Of a DNA stretch of 15,517 nt, positions 8,469 through 15,474 are shown piece by piece. Position numbers and translations under genes: made by a program. Every line of letters begins with the position of its first letter. Positions within the stretch are counted from its first letter, which is position 1. The stretch spans positions 1 to 15,517 of the forward strand of contig DASTPP010000293.1 of assembly GCA_035762175.1 (NCBI GenBank), read 5' to 3'. The DNA comes from DASTPP01 sp035762175 (lineage in GTDB: Bacteria; Myxococcota_A; Polyangia; Polyangiales; Polyangiaceae). A model generated the notes under the pieces. That model ran no database searches. It was not told where the DNA came from and saw nothing but the letters and a program-made list of their open reading frames with translations.

Positions 8469-8544
8469 AAGCAACGTGAGCGATCGCTGCGTTGCCGGCG
8501 CCGGTCGAGCGCCCGTCGACCCGCCACCACGGCGACCCGAGCGG

Positions 8545-8553
8545 TGCTAGGCT
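8545..8553 (+). promoter_or_regulatory. Extended -10 element before the first TPR/PEGA-like gene
   Basis: TG-C-TAGGCT: an extended -10 (TG, one base, TAGGCT at 8548-8553) that ends 7 nt before GTG 8561. It sits in the context GCGGTGCTA-GCT, which is shared with the promoter of the paralog at 9748. No -35 match is seen, as is usual for extended -10 promoters. The predicted transcription start coincides with the start codon. Confidence 0.5.
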
Positions 8554-8560
8554 TGGGGCC

Positions 8561-9658
8561 GTGCGGGCAGCGGGCGCCGGCGTGGCAGAGCGAGGGCCGA
8601 GGCGGGGCGAAGGCGCCCGGCTCGGCCCGGGCCGACGGGCCGCCCGGCCGGGTGGGGGCCCGGGGGGGCGGGCCTTTCGTCGCGCGCTCGCCGCGCTCGC
8701 GTGCGCCTCGGCACTCTCGGGGGCCGCCGAGGCCCGGGCCGAGGGGGCGGCCGACCGGGCGGAGGCGCTGTTCCGCGAGGGTCGCGAGGCGATGAAGCGG
8801 GGCGATCTGGGCGAGGCGTGCCCGAAGTTCGCCCTGAGCCAAGAGCTCGACCCTTCGCCGGGCACGCTCTTGAACCTGGCGCTCTGCGAGCAGCGCAAGG
8901 GCGAGGGCACGCGGGCGTGGCTCCATTTTCGAGAGCTCGTCGACACGCTATCGCCGGGCGACGAGCGGGCGGCGATCGCGCGCGCGCGGGCCGAAGATCT
9001 GTCGCAGCGCCTGCCGCGGCTCGCGGTGCAGCTCAGCCCCGGGGCGCCGCCGGGCACCCGGGTCTGGCTCGACGGCGTCGAGCTCGACGGGGCGAAGCTC
9101 GGCGTCGCGTTCCTCGTCGACGTGGGGTCGCACTCGGTCGTGGTGCAGGCGCCCGGCCGCGTCGAGCGGCGGTACCACGTGCAGGCCGAGCCCGGCCAGT
9201 CGAGCACGCTGGCCGTGGCGCCGTCGCCGGTGCCCACGGCGGCCTCGCTCGAGCCCCTTCCGAGCGGCGCCCTGGCCGGCCCCCCGAACGACGCGCCCAG
9301 CCGCCGGCCTCCGAAGCCGCCGCCGTTGAGCTTCGAGCAGCGGGCCGGCTACACGTTGCTGGCGCTCGGGGGGGTGGCGATCGCGGTGGGCGCGCTCAGC
9401 GGCTTCGTCGCGATCGAGCAGACGCGCGAGTCCGAGCGCCATTGCCGCAACGAGGTCTGCGACGTCGTCGGCCGCCGCACGCGCGATACCGCCCGCACCT
9501 TCACGCTCATCAGCGCGCTCACGGCGGGCAGCGGGCTGGTCGTGGGCACCGTGGGGGGCGTCGTCTTGTGGCAGAGCTCGTCGAAGCCCATGAGCGCGGC
9601 GGTCAGCCCCATCGTGACGCAGCGTGGCGCCGGCCTGGCGTGGCGGCTGCACTTCTGA
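8561..9658 (+). CDS. TPR/PEGA-like envelope protein, paralog 1
   Basis: 365 residues from GTG 8561; GTG 8582 is an alternative. An unusually long Arg/Gly-rich n-region precedes a hydrophobic core and an Ala-x-Ala-type site (ALAALACASALSGAAEARA), so export is likely. Residues about 65-150 are a TPR-like helical segment (AEALFREGREAMKRGDLGEACPKFALSQELD, LLNLALCEQRKGEGTRAW, then LVDTLSPGDERAAIARARAEDL). About 150-230 is a PEGA-like beta domain (PGTRVWLDGVELDG...HSVVVQAPGR). A Pro-rich linker leads to two membrane segments (YTLLALGGVAIAVGALSGFVAI and ISALTAGSGLVVGTVGGVVLW) that flank a CRNEVC loop, and the chain ends in Phe. This order is typical of a myxobacterial family of unknown function. The next gene is a close paralog. 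Confidence 0.82.
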   Translation: MRAAGAGVAERGPRRGEGARLGPGRRAARPGGGPGGRAFRRALAALACASALSGAAEARAEGAADRAEALFREGREAMKRGDLGEACPKFALSQELDPSPGTLLNLALCEQRKGEGTRAWLHFRELVDTLSPGDERAAIARARAEDLSQRLPRLAVQLSPGAPPGTRVWLDGVELDGAKLGVAFLVDVGSHSVVVQAPGRVERRYHVQAEPGQSSTLAVAPSPVPTAASLEPLPSGALAGPPNDAPSRRPPKPPPLSFEQRAGYTLLALGGVAIAVGALSGFVAIEQTRESERHCRNEVCDVVGRRTRDTARTFTLISALTAGSGLVVGTVGGVVLWQSSSKPMSAAVSPIVTQRGAGLAWRLHF

Positions 9659-9747
9659 GCGAGCCCCGGCCGAAGCGGAACGTTTTCTGCCCCCGGCGGG
9701 GGCGGGCGGCGGGCGGCCATTTGGGGGGCGGACGGGCGCGCCGGCGG

Positions 9748-9756
9748 TGCTACGCT
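9748..9756 (+). promoter_or_regulatory. Extended -10 element before the second TPR/PEGA-like gene
   Basis: TG-C-TACGCT, with TACGCT at 9751-9756, ends 6 nt before GTG 9763. The surrounding GCGGTGCTA-GCT word is the same as upstream of the first paralog, so the second gene probably has its own promoter and a leaderless transcript. No Shine-Dalgarno sequence precedes the GTG. Confidence 0.5.
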
Positions 9757-9762
9757 CCGGCG

Positions 9763-10752
9763 GTGCCGAGCGCACGGGGCTACATCGGCGGCAGGTTCGC
9801 GAGGGGGGCGGCGGCGCTGGTCGCGGCGTCGCTCGTGGCGGCCTCGGGCGGCCGGGCCCAGGCGAACGAGAAGACCGATCGGGCCGAGGCGCTGTTCCGC
9901 GAGGGTCGCGAGGCGATGAAGCGGGGCGACCTCGACGAGGCGTGCCCGAAGTTCGCCGAGAGCCAAGAGCTCGACCCCTCGCCGGGCACGCTCTTGAACC
10001 TGGCGCTCTGCGAGCAGCGCAAGGGCGAGGGGGCGCGGGCGTGGGCGCACTTTCGGGCGCTGGTCGACACGCTGCCGCCGGGCGACGAGCGGGCGGCGAT
10101 CGCGCGCGCGCGGGCCGAAGCCTTGTCGCAGCGGCTCCCCCGGTTGACCGTGCGCCTCGCGCCCGACGTGCACCCCGAGACGCGCGTCTGGTTCGACAAC
10201 GTCGAGCTCAGCGCCGACGACATCGACGTCGCCTTCCTGACCGACCCGGGGCCGCACCGCATCTCGGTGCGGGCGCCGGGGCGCGCCGAGCGCCGCTATG
10301 ACATCAACGTGAGCGAGGGCAAGTCGACCTCGCTGGTCGTCGCGCCGGCGCAGTCGCCCGACTGGCAGGCGCCGCCGCCGCCGCCTTCGCCCCTCTTGCC
10401 CACGCCCTGGCGGCGCCTCGAGCTCGAGCGCACGTCGAAGTCGCCGAGGTTGCAGAAGGTGGCGGCCGTCGAGTCGACGTCGACGGCCGCGTACGGGCTG
10501 GTGGTGCTCGGCGTGGCGTCGGTCGGCGTGGGCACCACGCTGACGTGGCTCGCGCTCGAGAAAGAGCGCGTCTCCGACCGCAACTTCGCCCTGATGAGCG
10601 CCGCCGCGTCGCTGGCCGGCCTCACCGCGAGCGTCGCCGGCATCATGGTCCTGCGCGGCCACATGAGCGGGCAGCGCGCGCCGAAGGCGAGCGGGGTCGC
10701 GCCCTTCGCCGCCTGGGGCGGCGGGGGCCTCTCCTTCCGGGCGAGCTTTTGA
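9763..10752 (+). CDS. TPR/PEGA-like envelope protein, paralog 2
   Basis: 329 residues from GTG 9763. The signal peptide (RGAAALVAASLVAASGGRAQA) ends in a good Ala-x-Ala site. The TPR-like segment and PEGA-like domain (PETRVWFDNVELSADD...HRISVRAPGR) follow in the same order as in paralog 1. A PPPPPP linker and two membrane segments (TAAYGLVVLGVASVGVGTTLTW and FALMSAAASLAGLTASVAGIMVL) come next, ending in Phe. Within the TPR-like part the DNA is about 94% identical to paralog 1, with exact runs of 44 and 53 bp, while the rest has diverged. The loop between the membrane segments is shorter and lacks the paired cysteines of paralog 1. The start is set by the signal peptide and the -10 element. 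Its stop codon overlaps the next gene's TTG start. The function is unknown. Confidence 0.82.
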   Translation: MPSARGYIGGRFARGAAALVAASLVAASGGRAQANEKTDRAEALFREGREAMKRGDLDEACPKFAESQELDPSPGTLLNLALCEQRKGEGARAWAHFRALVDTLPPGDERAAIARARAEALSQRLPRLTVRLAPDVHPETRVWFDNVELSADDIDVAFLTDPGPHRISVRAPGRAERRYDINVSEGKSTSLVVAPAQSPDWQAPPPPPSPLLPTPWRRLELERTSKSPRLQKVAAVESTSTAAYGLVVLGVASVGVGTTLTWLALEKERVSDRNFALMSAAASLAGLTASVAGIMVLRGHMSGQRAPKASGVAPFAAWGGGGLSFRASF

Positions 10753-11699
10753 GCGGACGGGCGGCGAGGGGCCCTTCCGCCGGGCCGCGCGCGGCGGGCG
10801 CGCCCTTTCGCGGGGCGAGCGGGGGCGGCGCCCTCGCGCTGCTCGCCGCCCTCGGGTGCTCTCGGCCTGCGAGCGAACCGGGGGCGGGCGCGGCGGCGGC
10901 GGCGCCCGAACCGGCGCCCTCCGCCGGCCCGGCCGCGCCCGAGGCCGCGGCGCCGGGCGTTTCGTCGGCGCCGGGCGCTTCGTCGGCGCCGGCCGCGCTG
11001 CCGCCGCTCGCGCGCGGCCCCTTCGCGGCCCTGCCCGTCGAGGGCTACGCCGAGGCCGTCGTCTCGCTGCCGTCGGGCGCGACGGGCCCGCGGCCGGTGC
11101 TGGTGGCGGCGCACGGCAACTACGACACGCCCGAGTGGCAGTGCCGCGTCTGGCGCGAGGCGGTCGGCGCCCGGGGCTTCGTCGTCTGCCCGCGGGGCGT
11201 GCCCCGGCGCGACTCGCCCTCGCGCGACGACGTTCGCTACGAGTACGCGTCCGGCGCGGCCCTCGAGAGAGAGCTCGACGCGGCGCTCGGGGCGCTCGCG
11301 CGCGCGTACGCCGGCTACGTCGACGGCGAGGCCGTGATCTACACGGGCTTCTCGCTCGGGGCGAACATGGGCTCGGGCATCATCCGCCGGCGCCCGAAGC
11401 AGTTCCCGCGGGCGGTGCTCATCGAGGGCGGCAGCGCCTGGGCGGCCGGGGCGGCCGCGGCGTATGCCAAGGGCGGCGGGGCGCGCCTGCTCTGGGCGTG
11501 CGGGCAGCCGGGCTGCGTGCAATCGTCCGAGCGCTCGGCCGCGTCGTTCGTCAAGGCCGGCGGCGCCGCCCGCGTCGTCCACGCCAAGGGCGCCGGTCAC
11601 ACCTACGACGGGCCGGTGGCCGAGCGGGTCCGCGGCGCCTTCGATTGGCTCGTCGAGGGCGACGCGCGCTGGTCGGGCGGCGCCCCCGCGACCGAGTGA
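10749..11699 (+). CDS. Alpha/beta-hydrolase fold lipoprotein
   Basis: 316 residues from TTG 10749. This codon overlaps the TGA of the preceding gene (TTGA), so translation is probably coupled. No ATG, GTG or other TTG lies between that stop and the signal peptide. The signal peptide ends in lipobox LAALGC and is followed by a long Ala/Pro/Ser linker (about 40-85). The hydrolase domain starts near GATGPRPVLVAAHGN, whose HGN is a likely oxyanion-side motif. The nucleophile elbow is GFSLG with Ser202, and GAGHTYDG supplies a candidate catalytic His284. The acid residue is not clear: the usual site reads WACGQPGC, with extra cysteines. By family it is an esterase or peptidase-like hydrolase anchored in the envelope; the substrate is unknown. 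Confidence 0.8.
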   Translation: MSGRAARGPSAGPRAAGAPFRGASGGGALALLAALGCSRPASEPGAGAAAAAPEPAPSAGPAAPEAAAPGVSSAPGASSAPAALPPLARGPFAALPVEGYAEAVVSLPSGATGPRPVLVAAHGNYDTPEWQCRVWREAVGARGFVVCPRGVPRRDSPSRDDVRYEYASGAALERELDAALGALARAYAGYVDGEAVIYTGFSLGANMGSGIIRRRPKQFPRAVLIEGGSAWAAGAAAAYAKGGGARLLWACGQPGCVQSSERSAASFVKAGGAARVVHAKGAGHTYDGPVAERVRGAFDWLVEGDARWSGGAPATE

Positions 11700-11763
11700 C
11701 CCGGGCGGCGGGGCTGCGCGCGTCGGGCCTGGCCCCTTGACCCAACCAGGTCGGGCTCCGCGC

Positions 11764-11792
11764 TTGACCGTCGCCGGGGCGTCCGCCAAGGT
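11764..11792 (+). promoter_or_regulatory. Candidate promoter of the TerB-like gene
   Basis: TTGACC (11764-11769, 5 of 6 to the -35 consensus) is followed after 17 bp by CAAGGT (11787-11792), a poor -10, and then 7 nt to ATG 11800. The geometry would again give a leaderless mRNA. A second TTGACC lies at 11737. Confidence is limited by the weak -10. Confidence 0.3.
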
Positions 11793-11799
11793 CACGCCC

Positions 11800-12315
11800 A
11801 TGCCCAAGCCCCCCTCCGCGATCGCCGAACGAGCGCGCGTGCTCTTCGCGAGCAAGGCCGAGAACGACGAGCGCCTCGGCGCGCTCCGCCGCCCGGGGGC
11901 CGTCGCGTCGGCCGACGAGTTCCTCGCCGCGCTGGTCGAGGGCGCGTTCCTGGTCGCGGCCGCCGACGGCGAGCTCGACCCCGACGAGGCGTCGACGCTC
12001 GCCGAGACGATCACGCACATTACGGGCTCGCCGCTCGGCCCCGAAGAGTTCATGGCCCTCATCGACCGCTTCGCCGCGGCGCGGGCGCGCGACGGGCTGC
12101 GGGCGCGCTTCGCGGCCATCGCCTCGTCGCTGCCCGACGAGGCCGCCCGGCGCGAGGTCGTGGCGTTCGCCGCGCTCGTAGCGCTCTGCGACAACCGGCT
12201 CGCGCCCGCCGAGCGCGCCATGCTGGCCGAGATCGCGCGCGCCGCGGGCCTCGCCACGGGCGCGAGCGACGCCATCATCAACGAGACGCAGGGCGCCCTC
12301 GGCGGGGGCGCCTGA
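11800..12315 (+). CDS. TerB-like (tellurite-resistance TerB fold) protein
   Basis: 171 residues from ATG 11800. The sequence is almost wholly helical. The core FLAALVEGAFLVAAADGELDPDEASTLAETI has the A-x-ADGELDP-E acidic loop typical of the TerB/DjlA N-terminal fold. A second half-repeat (FAALVALCDNRLAPAERAMLAEIARAAGL) carries the matching CDNRLAPAE acidic loop. There is no signal peptide or membrane segment, so it is probably cytosolic. TerB-fold proteins bind metal and are linked to tellurite and stress responses or act as helical scaffolds. No other ter gene is present here, so a tellurite role is not supported. It is separated by 100 bp from the hydrolase gene and converges with the DUF4291 gene. 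Confidence 0.78.
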   Translation: MPKPPSAIAERARVLFASKAENDERLGALRRPGAVASADEFLAALVEGAFLVAAADGELDPDEASTLAETITHITGSPLGPEEFMALIDRFAAARARDGLRARFAAIASSLPDEAARREVVAFAALVALCDNRLAPAERAMLAEIARAAGLATGASDAIINETQGALGGGA

Positions 12316-12420
12316 GGGGCCCGCGTGAAGCGCGCGCCACGGTCGCGCCGTTAACGCCGGGCCCCGGGGGCGGCGCGGCGGGCGCCCCGGCGGCGCCCCG
12401 GCGCGATTCGGACGCCGCGC

Positions 12421-13065
12421 TCAGGGCCAGGGGGCGAGGCCGAGGGCGGACGCGACCGCCGGGTCGGCGGGCCGGTAGACCTCTTCGCGCGGCGTCATGA
12501 GGCCCGCCCAGCCGCGCTCGTAGCGGCGCTCGCGCTGCTCGGCGACGAGGCCCGAGACGTCTTCGACGCCCAGCAGCCACTCGCGGGCGTAGCCCCGCAG
12601 CGCCTCGCCCCGCAGCCCGAGCTGGATGGCGCGCCGCTCGAGGGGGGCGCCGGCGGGGCCGTGGTCCGGGTCCCATTGCAGGCGCACCGAGGAGCGGCCG
12701 ACCGCGTGCGACCACGCCTCGCGGCTCTCGTAGCGGGCCCGGTCGTACGACGAAGGCACGGCGAGCGAAAGGATCTGGTCGAACGCCGCGCGGCGCAGCC
12801 GCACCGCCAGCACGACCTCTTGCCCCTCTTTCGTGCCCCAGCCCGAGCGGTACATCATCCACAAGAAGTTGGGTTTGACCCAGCTCATGCGCGAGAGCGA
12901 AAACTCGCCGCCGAAGTAGCCGTGCTCGGCCGCGAAATGCCCGATCGCGGGGCGGTAGGCCTGGTAGACGACGACCGAGTCGGCGTCGTACTGCGCCACG
13001 ATGTGCCGGCCCGAGGCGGGCCAGCGCGCGGCCTGCGCCGCGTACGGTTCGAGCGCCAACGCCAT
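12421..13065 (-). CDS. DUF4291 family protein
   Basis: 214 residues from ATG 13065. The domain runs from RHIVAQYDADSVVVYQAYRPAIGHFA through FSLSRMSWVKPNFLWMMYRSGWGTKEGQEVVLAV and YESREAWSHAV to a C-terminal half with VRLQWDPDHGPAG, matching the DUF4291 pattern (YQAY, the M-W-KP-FLWMMYRSGW block and QWDPDH). The family's biochemical function is not known to me. There is no signal peptide. An in-frame TTG at 13107, 3 nt after the upstream stop, would add 14 residues and couple translation to the ATP-grasp gene. The ATG is chosen because it leaves a short lead before the conserved core, as in relatives. It is the last gene of the minus-strand trio. Family call good, start uncertain. Confidence 0.85.
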   Translation of the reverse strand: MALALEPYAAQAARWPASGRHIVAQYDADSVVVYQAYRPAIGHFAAEHGYFGGEFSLSRMSWVKPNFLWMMYRSGWGTKEGQEVVLAVRLRRAAFDQILSLAVPSSYDRARYESREAWSHAVGRSSVRLQWDPDHGPAGAPLERRAIQLGLRGEALRGYAREWLLGVEDVSGLVAEQRERRYERGWAGLMTPREEVYRPADPAVASALGLAPWP

Positions 13066-13110
13066 GCGGAAGGGCCGCACCGTACGCGCCGGGCCGCCCC
13101 GGCACAAGTA

Positions 13111-14034
13111 TCACTGAGACACGAAGCCGCCCGCGGCCGGCCCGCGCGCGAAGTCGCCGAGCGTCCGGGCGCCCATGCCGAGGGCCCAGCCCATCGAATA
13201 GCGGGCGTTGATCTCGCAGCGCGGGTTGAAGTGCGGGCGGCCGCGCCCGTCCTTCCACCGGAAGGCGTCGAGGTTGAAGGGCCCGAAGTAGCCCGCCCGC
13301 GCGAGGGCCTCGGCCGCGCGCGCGCCCTCGTCGAGCAGCGCGCGGCGCTCGGGCCCTTCGAGCGAGCCTTCGGGCGCCGGGCGCGACTCGACCCAGGCGC
13401 CCCGCTCGTCGCAGCGCTGCTCGGTGGGCGAGCCGAGCCGGAAGGCGCCGCCGGGCGAGAGCCAGCCGTGCAGCGCGAAGTCGCCCGCCCGCTCGACCCA
13501 GGGCTCGATCTGCAGGCCCTCGCCCTCGCGCAGCGACGCGAGCACCCAGGCGCGCTCGGCCGCGCCGAGCGGGCCCGCGCGCACGCGCAAGCGCCCCCGC
13601 CCGACGAAGCCGTAGGGCCGCTTGAGCAGCCAGGCGCCCGAGGGCGAGGGGCCGGCGACGAGCGCCTCGACCTCGGCGGGCTCGCGCGCGTACTGCGCGC
13701 CCGGCAGCGTCTGCCCGAGCTCGGCGCAGAAGGCCCGGTGGTTGACGCGCCGGAGCGCCTCGAGGCCCGGCGCCGCCGGCGGCGCGACGCCCGCGGCCGC
13801 GAGCGCCGCGAGCGCGCTCGGCGTCGGGCACCAGGCCGCGCCGAGGTGGCCCGCGAGCGGCGCCCCGGGGGCGACGCCCGGCTCGACGATCGCGTCGCCC
13901 GGCCCGAGAAAGCGCGCGAGCGCCGCGCGCCGCTCGCGGACGAAGGCGAGCACGCGGGCGCTCGCGCGGTAGCCGCGGGGGCGGGCGAGCTCGAGCTCCG
14001 CGTCGAGGTTCAGGACCCAGGCGAGCGGGCGCAC
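13111..14034 (-). CDS. ATP-grasp domain protein
   Basis: 307 residues from GTG 14034. The N-terminal part (about 1-95: VLNLDAELELARPRGYRAS, GHLGAAWCPTPSALAALAAAG) looks like a pre-ATP-grasp domain. The ATP-grasp fold is seen in GAWLLKRPYGFVGRGRLRV (ATP-binding Lys138 and a Gly-rich loop at 142-147), GLQIEPWVERAGDFALHGWL (the hinge and E177/E181), and FNLDAFRWKDG...FNPRCEINARYSMGW, where D256, E274 and N276 are probable Mg ligands. The family forms amide, peptide or similar bonds through an acyl-phosphate; the substrates are unknown. The start overlaps the end of the ferritin-like gene by 25 nt, so expression is probably coupled. Upstream in-frame extensions lie in the antisense-like Arg-rich frame and are rejected. 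Confidence 0.82.
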   Translation of the reverse strand: MRPLAWVLNLDAELELARPRGYRASARVLAFVRERRAALARFLGPGDAIVEPGVAPGAPLAGHLGAAWCPTPSALAALAAAGVAPPAAPGLEALRRVNHRAFCAELGQTLPGAQYAREPAEVEALVAGPSPSGAWLLKRPYGFVGRGRLRVRAGPLGAAERAWVLASLREGEGLQIEPWVERAGDFALHGWLSPGGAFRLGSPTEQRCDERGAWVESRPAPEGSLEGPERRALLDEGARAAEALARAGYFGPFNLDAFRWKDGRGRPHFNPRCEINARYSMGWALGMGARTLGDFARGPAAGGFVSQ

Positions 14035-14918
14035 GCGGGGGGCTCGGGCTCGAACGCGTCGAGCGCGGCGACGAAGTCGGCGTCGAGCCCGGCGCGCAGC
14101 CGATCGCGGACGTTGATGGGCCGGCCGCGGAAGAGCAGGGGCGAGAGCGGCGGCGGCAAGAGCGCGCCCCAGGCCTCGAAGCCGAGCCCGCCCCCGAGGC
14201 GGGCGAGCCACGTCGTCGCGAGGCGCACGTGCGCGACCTCTTCTTCGCAGATGAGCTCTTGCACGCGCGCGCCCTCTTCGTCGCCCGCCTCGCGCAGCCG
14301 CGCGGCGAAGCGCGGCGCGTGGTCGAGGTTGCCGCCCTCGAGGCCGACGCCCAAGACGGCCAAGAACTGCTCGACGCGCGCGCAGGCCGGCACCCTTTGC
14401 CAGAACCAATCGCGCACCGGAAAGTCGCCGACCTCGTGGCCGAGCCCCGCGAGCAGCCCGCGGTAGAGCGCGAGGTGCCGGAGCTCGTCGCGCGCGACCC
14501 GCACGAGCCCGCGCCGCAGCGAGGGCGGCGCGTCGGGGAAGGCGAGCAGGGCCCAGGCCATGAGCTCGGCCGCCTGCAGCTCGTGGTGCAAGAACGTGTG
14601 ATAGAGCTGCGCCCGGCGGCGCCCGTCGCGCAGCGCGTCCCGCCCCGGCGTGCGGGGGCTCGTCGCGGTGACGGCGAGGCGCGCGGGGCGGCCCGGCGCG
14701 GCGAGCCGGCGCGCCGGCGCGCCCGGCGGCTGCCAGGCCTCGGGCGGCGGCGGCGGCGCGAGCTTGTGCGCGAGATCGGTGCTCGTGATGAAGTCGTACG
14801 CCCAGCGCTCGACGGTGCCCGGGGGAGGGGCCCCGTTCGCGGGCGGGTGGCCCGCCGCGGGGCCCGCATCGGGCCGCCCGCTCGGCGGGGCCTTGTCGGC
14901 GTCGTGCGAAGCAGCCAT
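14010..14918 (-). CDS. DUF455 ferritin-like di-iron family protein
   Basis: 302 residues from ATG 14918, with GAGG 7 nt upstream. The first 35 residues are Pro/Gly/Ala-rich and probably disordered. A four-helix ferritin-like core follows, with the full ligand pattern: E113 or E118 in HHELQAAELMAW, E145/H148 in ARDELRHLALY, E194 in VGLEGGNLDHAPRF, and E227/H230 in CEEEVAHVRL. DUF455 (COG2833) proteins are uncharacterised members of the ferritin-like superfamily, which includes MiaE-type hydroxylases and other di-iron oxidases. By ligands this one should bind two metals and react with oxygen. It is the first gene of a three-gene minus-strand unit with the ATP-grasp and DUF4291 genes. An in-frame TTG at 14942 is an unlikely alternative start. 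Confidence 0.85.
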   Translation of the reverse strand: MAASHDADKAPPSGRPDAGPAAGHPPANGAPPPGTVERWAYDFITSTDLAHKLAPPPPPEAWQPPGAPARRLAAPGRPARLAVTATSPRTPGRDALRDGRRRAQLYHTFLHHELQAAELMAWALLAFPDAPPSLRRGLVRVARDELRHLALYRGLLAGLGHEVGDFPVRDWFWQRVPACARVEQFLAVLGVGLEGGNLDHAPRFAARLREAGDEEGARVQELICEEEVAHVRLATTWLARLGGGLGFEAWGALLPPPLSPLLFRGRPINVRDRLRAGLDADFVAALDAFEPEPPACARSPGS

Positions 14919-15198
14919 CAGCGCGCCTCGAGCGTTAGGCAAAGCCGGCGCGGACGCAACGCGCGTCGCGGCTGAGGCCGAGCGCCCGCCCTCGCGGCCC
15001 GCCGCGGGTCAGGTCATGGCGCGTCCGCCGTCGGCGCGCGTGGCCGCCCTTCACGAGGGTCGACCCGGGGCGCCCGCCCTCGCAGCACGGCCGCCCGGTG
15101 GCGGGCGAGGCTCGGCCTTGGGGCGGGGGGGAAGGGCGCCCGAAGCCGGCCCGGCGGGGGCCCACACGAGGCTGATCGTGGGGGGCCGGCCGAGACGG
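14919..15198. other. Gap between the DUF455 operon and the tRNA-Phe promoter
   Basis: About 280 bp between divergent units. The minus-strand operon promoter must be here or just inside, but no hexamer pair stands out. A weak TAACGC box lies on the minus strand near 14937-14932. Open frames through the gap are Arg/Pro-rich and unlike any family I know. Confidence 0.4.
14926..14929 (-). promoter_or_regulatory. Ribosome binding site of the DUF455 gene
   Basis: GAGG on the minus strand lies 7 nt before ATG 14918. It supports this ATG over TTG 14942. Confidence 0.55.
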
Positions 15199-15228
15199 TT
15201 GACAGAGGGGCAGGTGAGGGGGCATAAG
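15199..15228 (+). promoter_or_regulatory. Promoter of tRNA-Phe
   Basis: A perfect -35 consensus TTGACA (15199-15204), then 18 bp, then CATAAG (15223-15228). The tRNA starts 35 nt after the -10 box, a normal leader length. This is the best sigma-70-type promoter in the window. A TAAGCT box (15225-15230) overlapping the -10 resembles the TAnnCT boxes of the protein genes. Confidence 0.65.
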
Positions 15229-15262
15229 CTCGGCCTGCATCGGGGCCCCGAGCGGGCCCGGC

Positions 15263-15331
<69 letters not shown>

Positions 15332-15335
<4 letters not shown>

Positions 15336-15353
15336 CCGCTCGAGAGCGGTGCC
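15332..15353 (+). terminator. Hairpin fused to the tRNA-Phe 3' end
   Basis: GGCACCGCT / AGCGGTGCC forms a perfect 9-bp stem closed by a CGAG loop. Its left arm uses the last three acceptor bases and the discriminator, so it competes with the mature acceptor stem. GGTTCAT follows, with no real T-tract. It may act as terminator, as a 3'-processing signal, or both. Confidence 0.5.
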
Positions 15354-15372
15354 GGTTCATCTACTGAACGGC

Positions 15373-15390
15373 CGCTCTCGGTCGAGAGCG
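15373..15390 (+). terminator. Second hairpin downstream of tRNA-Phe
   Basis: CGCTCTC / GAGAGCG forms a perfect 7-bp stem with a GGTC tetraloop about 20 nt after the first hairpin. It is a plausible transcription end for the tRNA unit before the next gene. No T-tract follows. Confidence 0.4.
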
Positions 15391-15457
15391 CCCGCCGGGG
15401 CTGAAGCAAGCCCCCGAGGCGGTGGGGTCGAAAGTGCGAGCGTGCCCGCAGAGGGCA

Positions 15458-15466
15458 CGGTACGCT
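15458..15466 (+). promoter_or_regulatory. -10-like box before the last gene
   Basis: CGGTACGCT, whose TACGCT (15461-15466) is identical to the box of TPR/PEGA-like paralog 2. Eight nt later comes ATG 15475. There is no upstream TG dinucleotide and no -35 match. Confidence 0.35.
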
Positions 15467-15474
15467 CTCGGCTC

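Noticed and set aside
6920..8479. 519-codon plus-strand frame overlapping the lipoprotein gene
   Set aside because: Its content is Arg/Gly-rich and it lies out of frame with the gene that has a lipobox and normal amino-acid composition.
11800..12315. Tellurite-resistance operon
   Set aside because: Only a lone TerB-like fold is present, with no TerA/C/D/E/Z relatives nearby.
12361..12405. GC repeats (GGCGCCCCGG twice) as a bidirectional terminator between the TerB-like and DUF4291 genes
   Set aside because: Direct rather than clearly inverted repeats, no T-tract, and such words are common by chance at this GC content.
12661..14466. 601-codon plus-strand frame antisense to the DUF455/ATP-grasp/DUF4291 operon
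   Set aside because: Composition artefact; the minus strand carries conserved metal- and ATP-binding motifs.
12278..14869. 863-codon minus-strand frame across the DUF455/ATP-grasp region
   Set aside because: It is the alternative frame of three recognisable proteins, with extreme Arg/Ala content.
14935..15240. Small minus-strand frames between the DUF455 gene and tRNA-Phe
   Set aside because: Arg/Pro/Gly-rich, no Shine-Dalgarno or family pattern, and they overlap the clear tRNA promoter.
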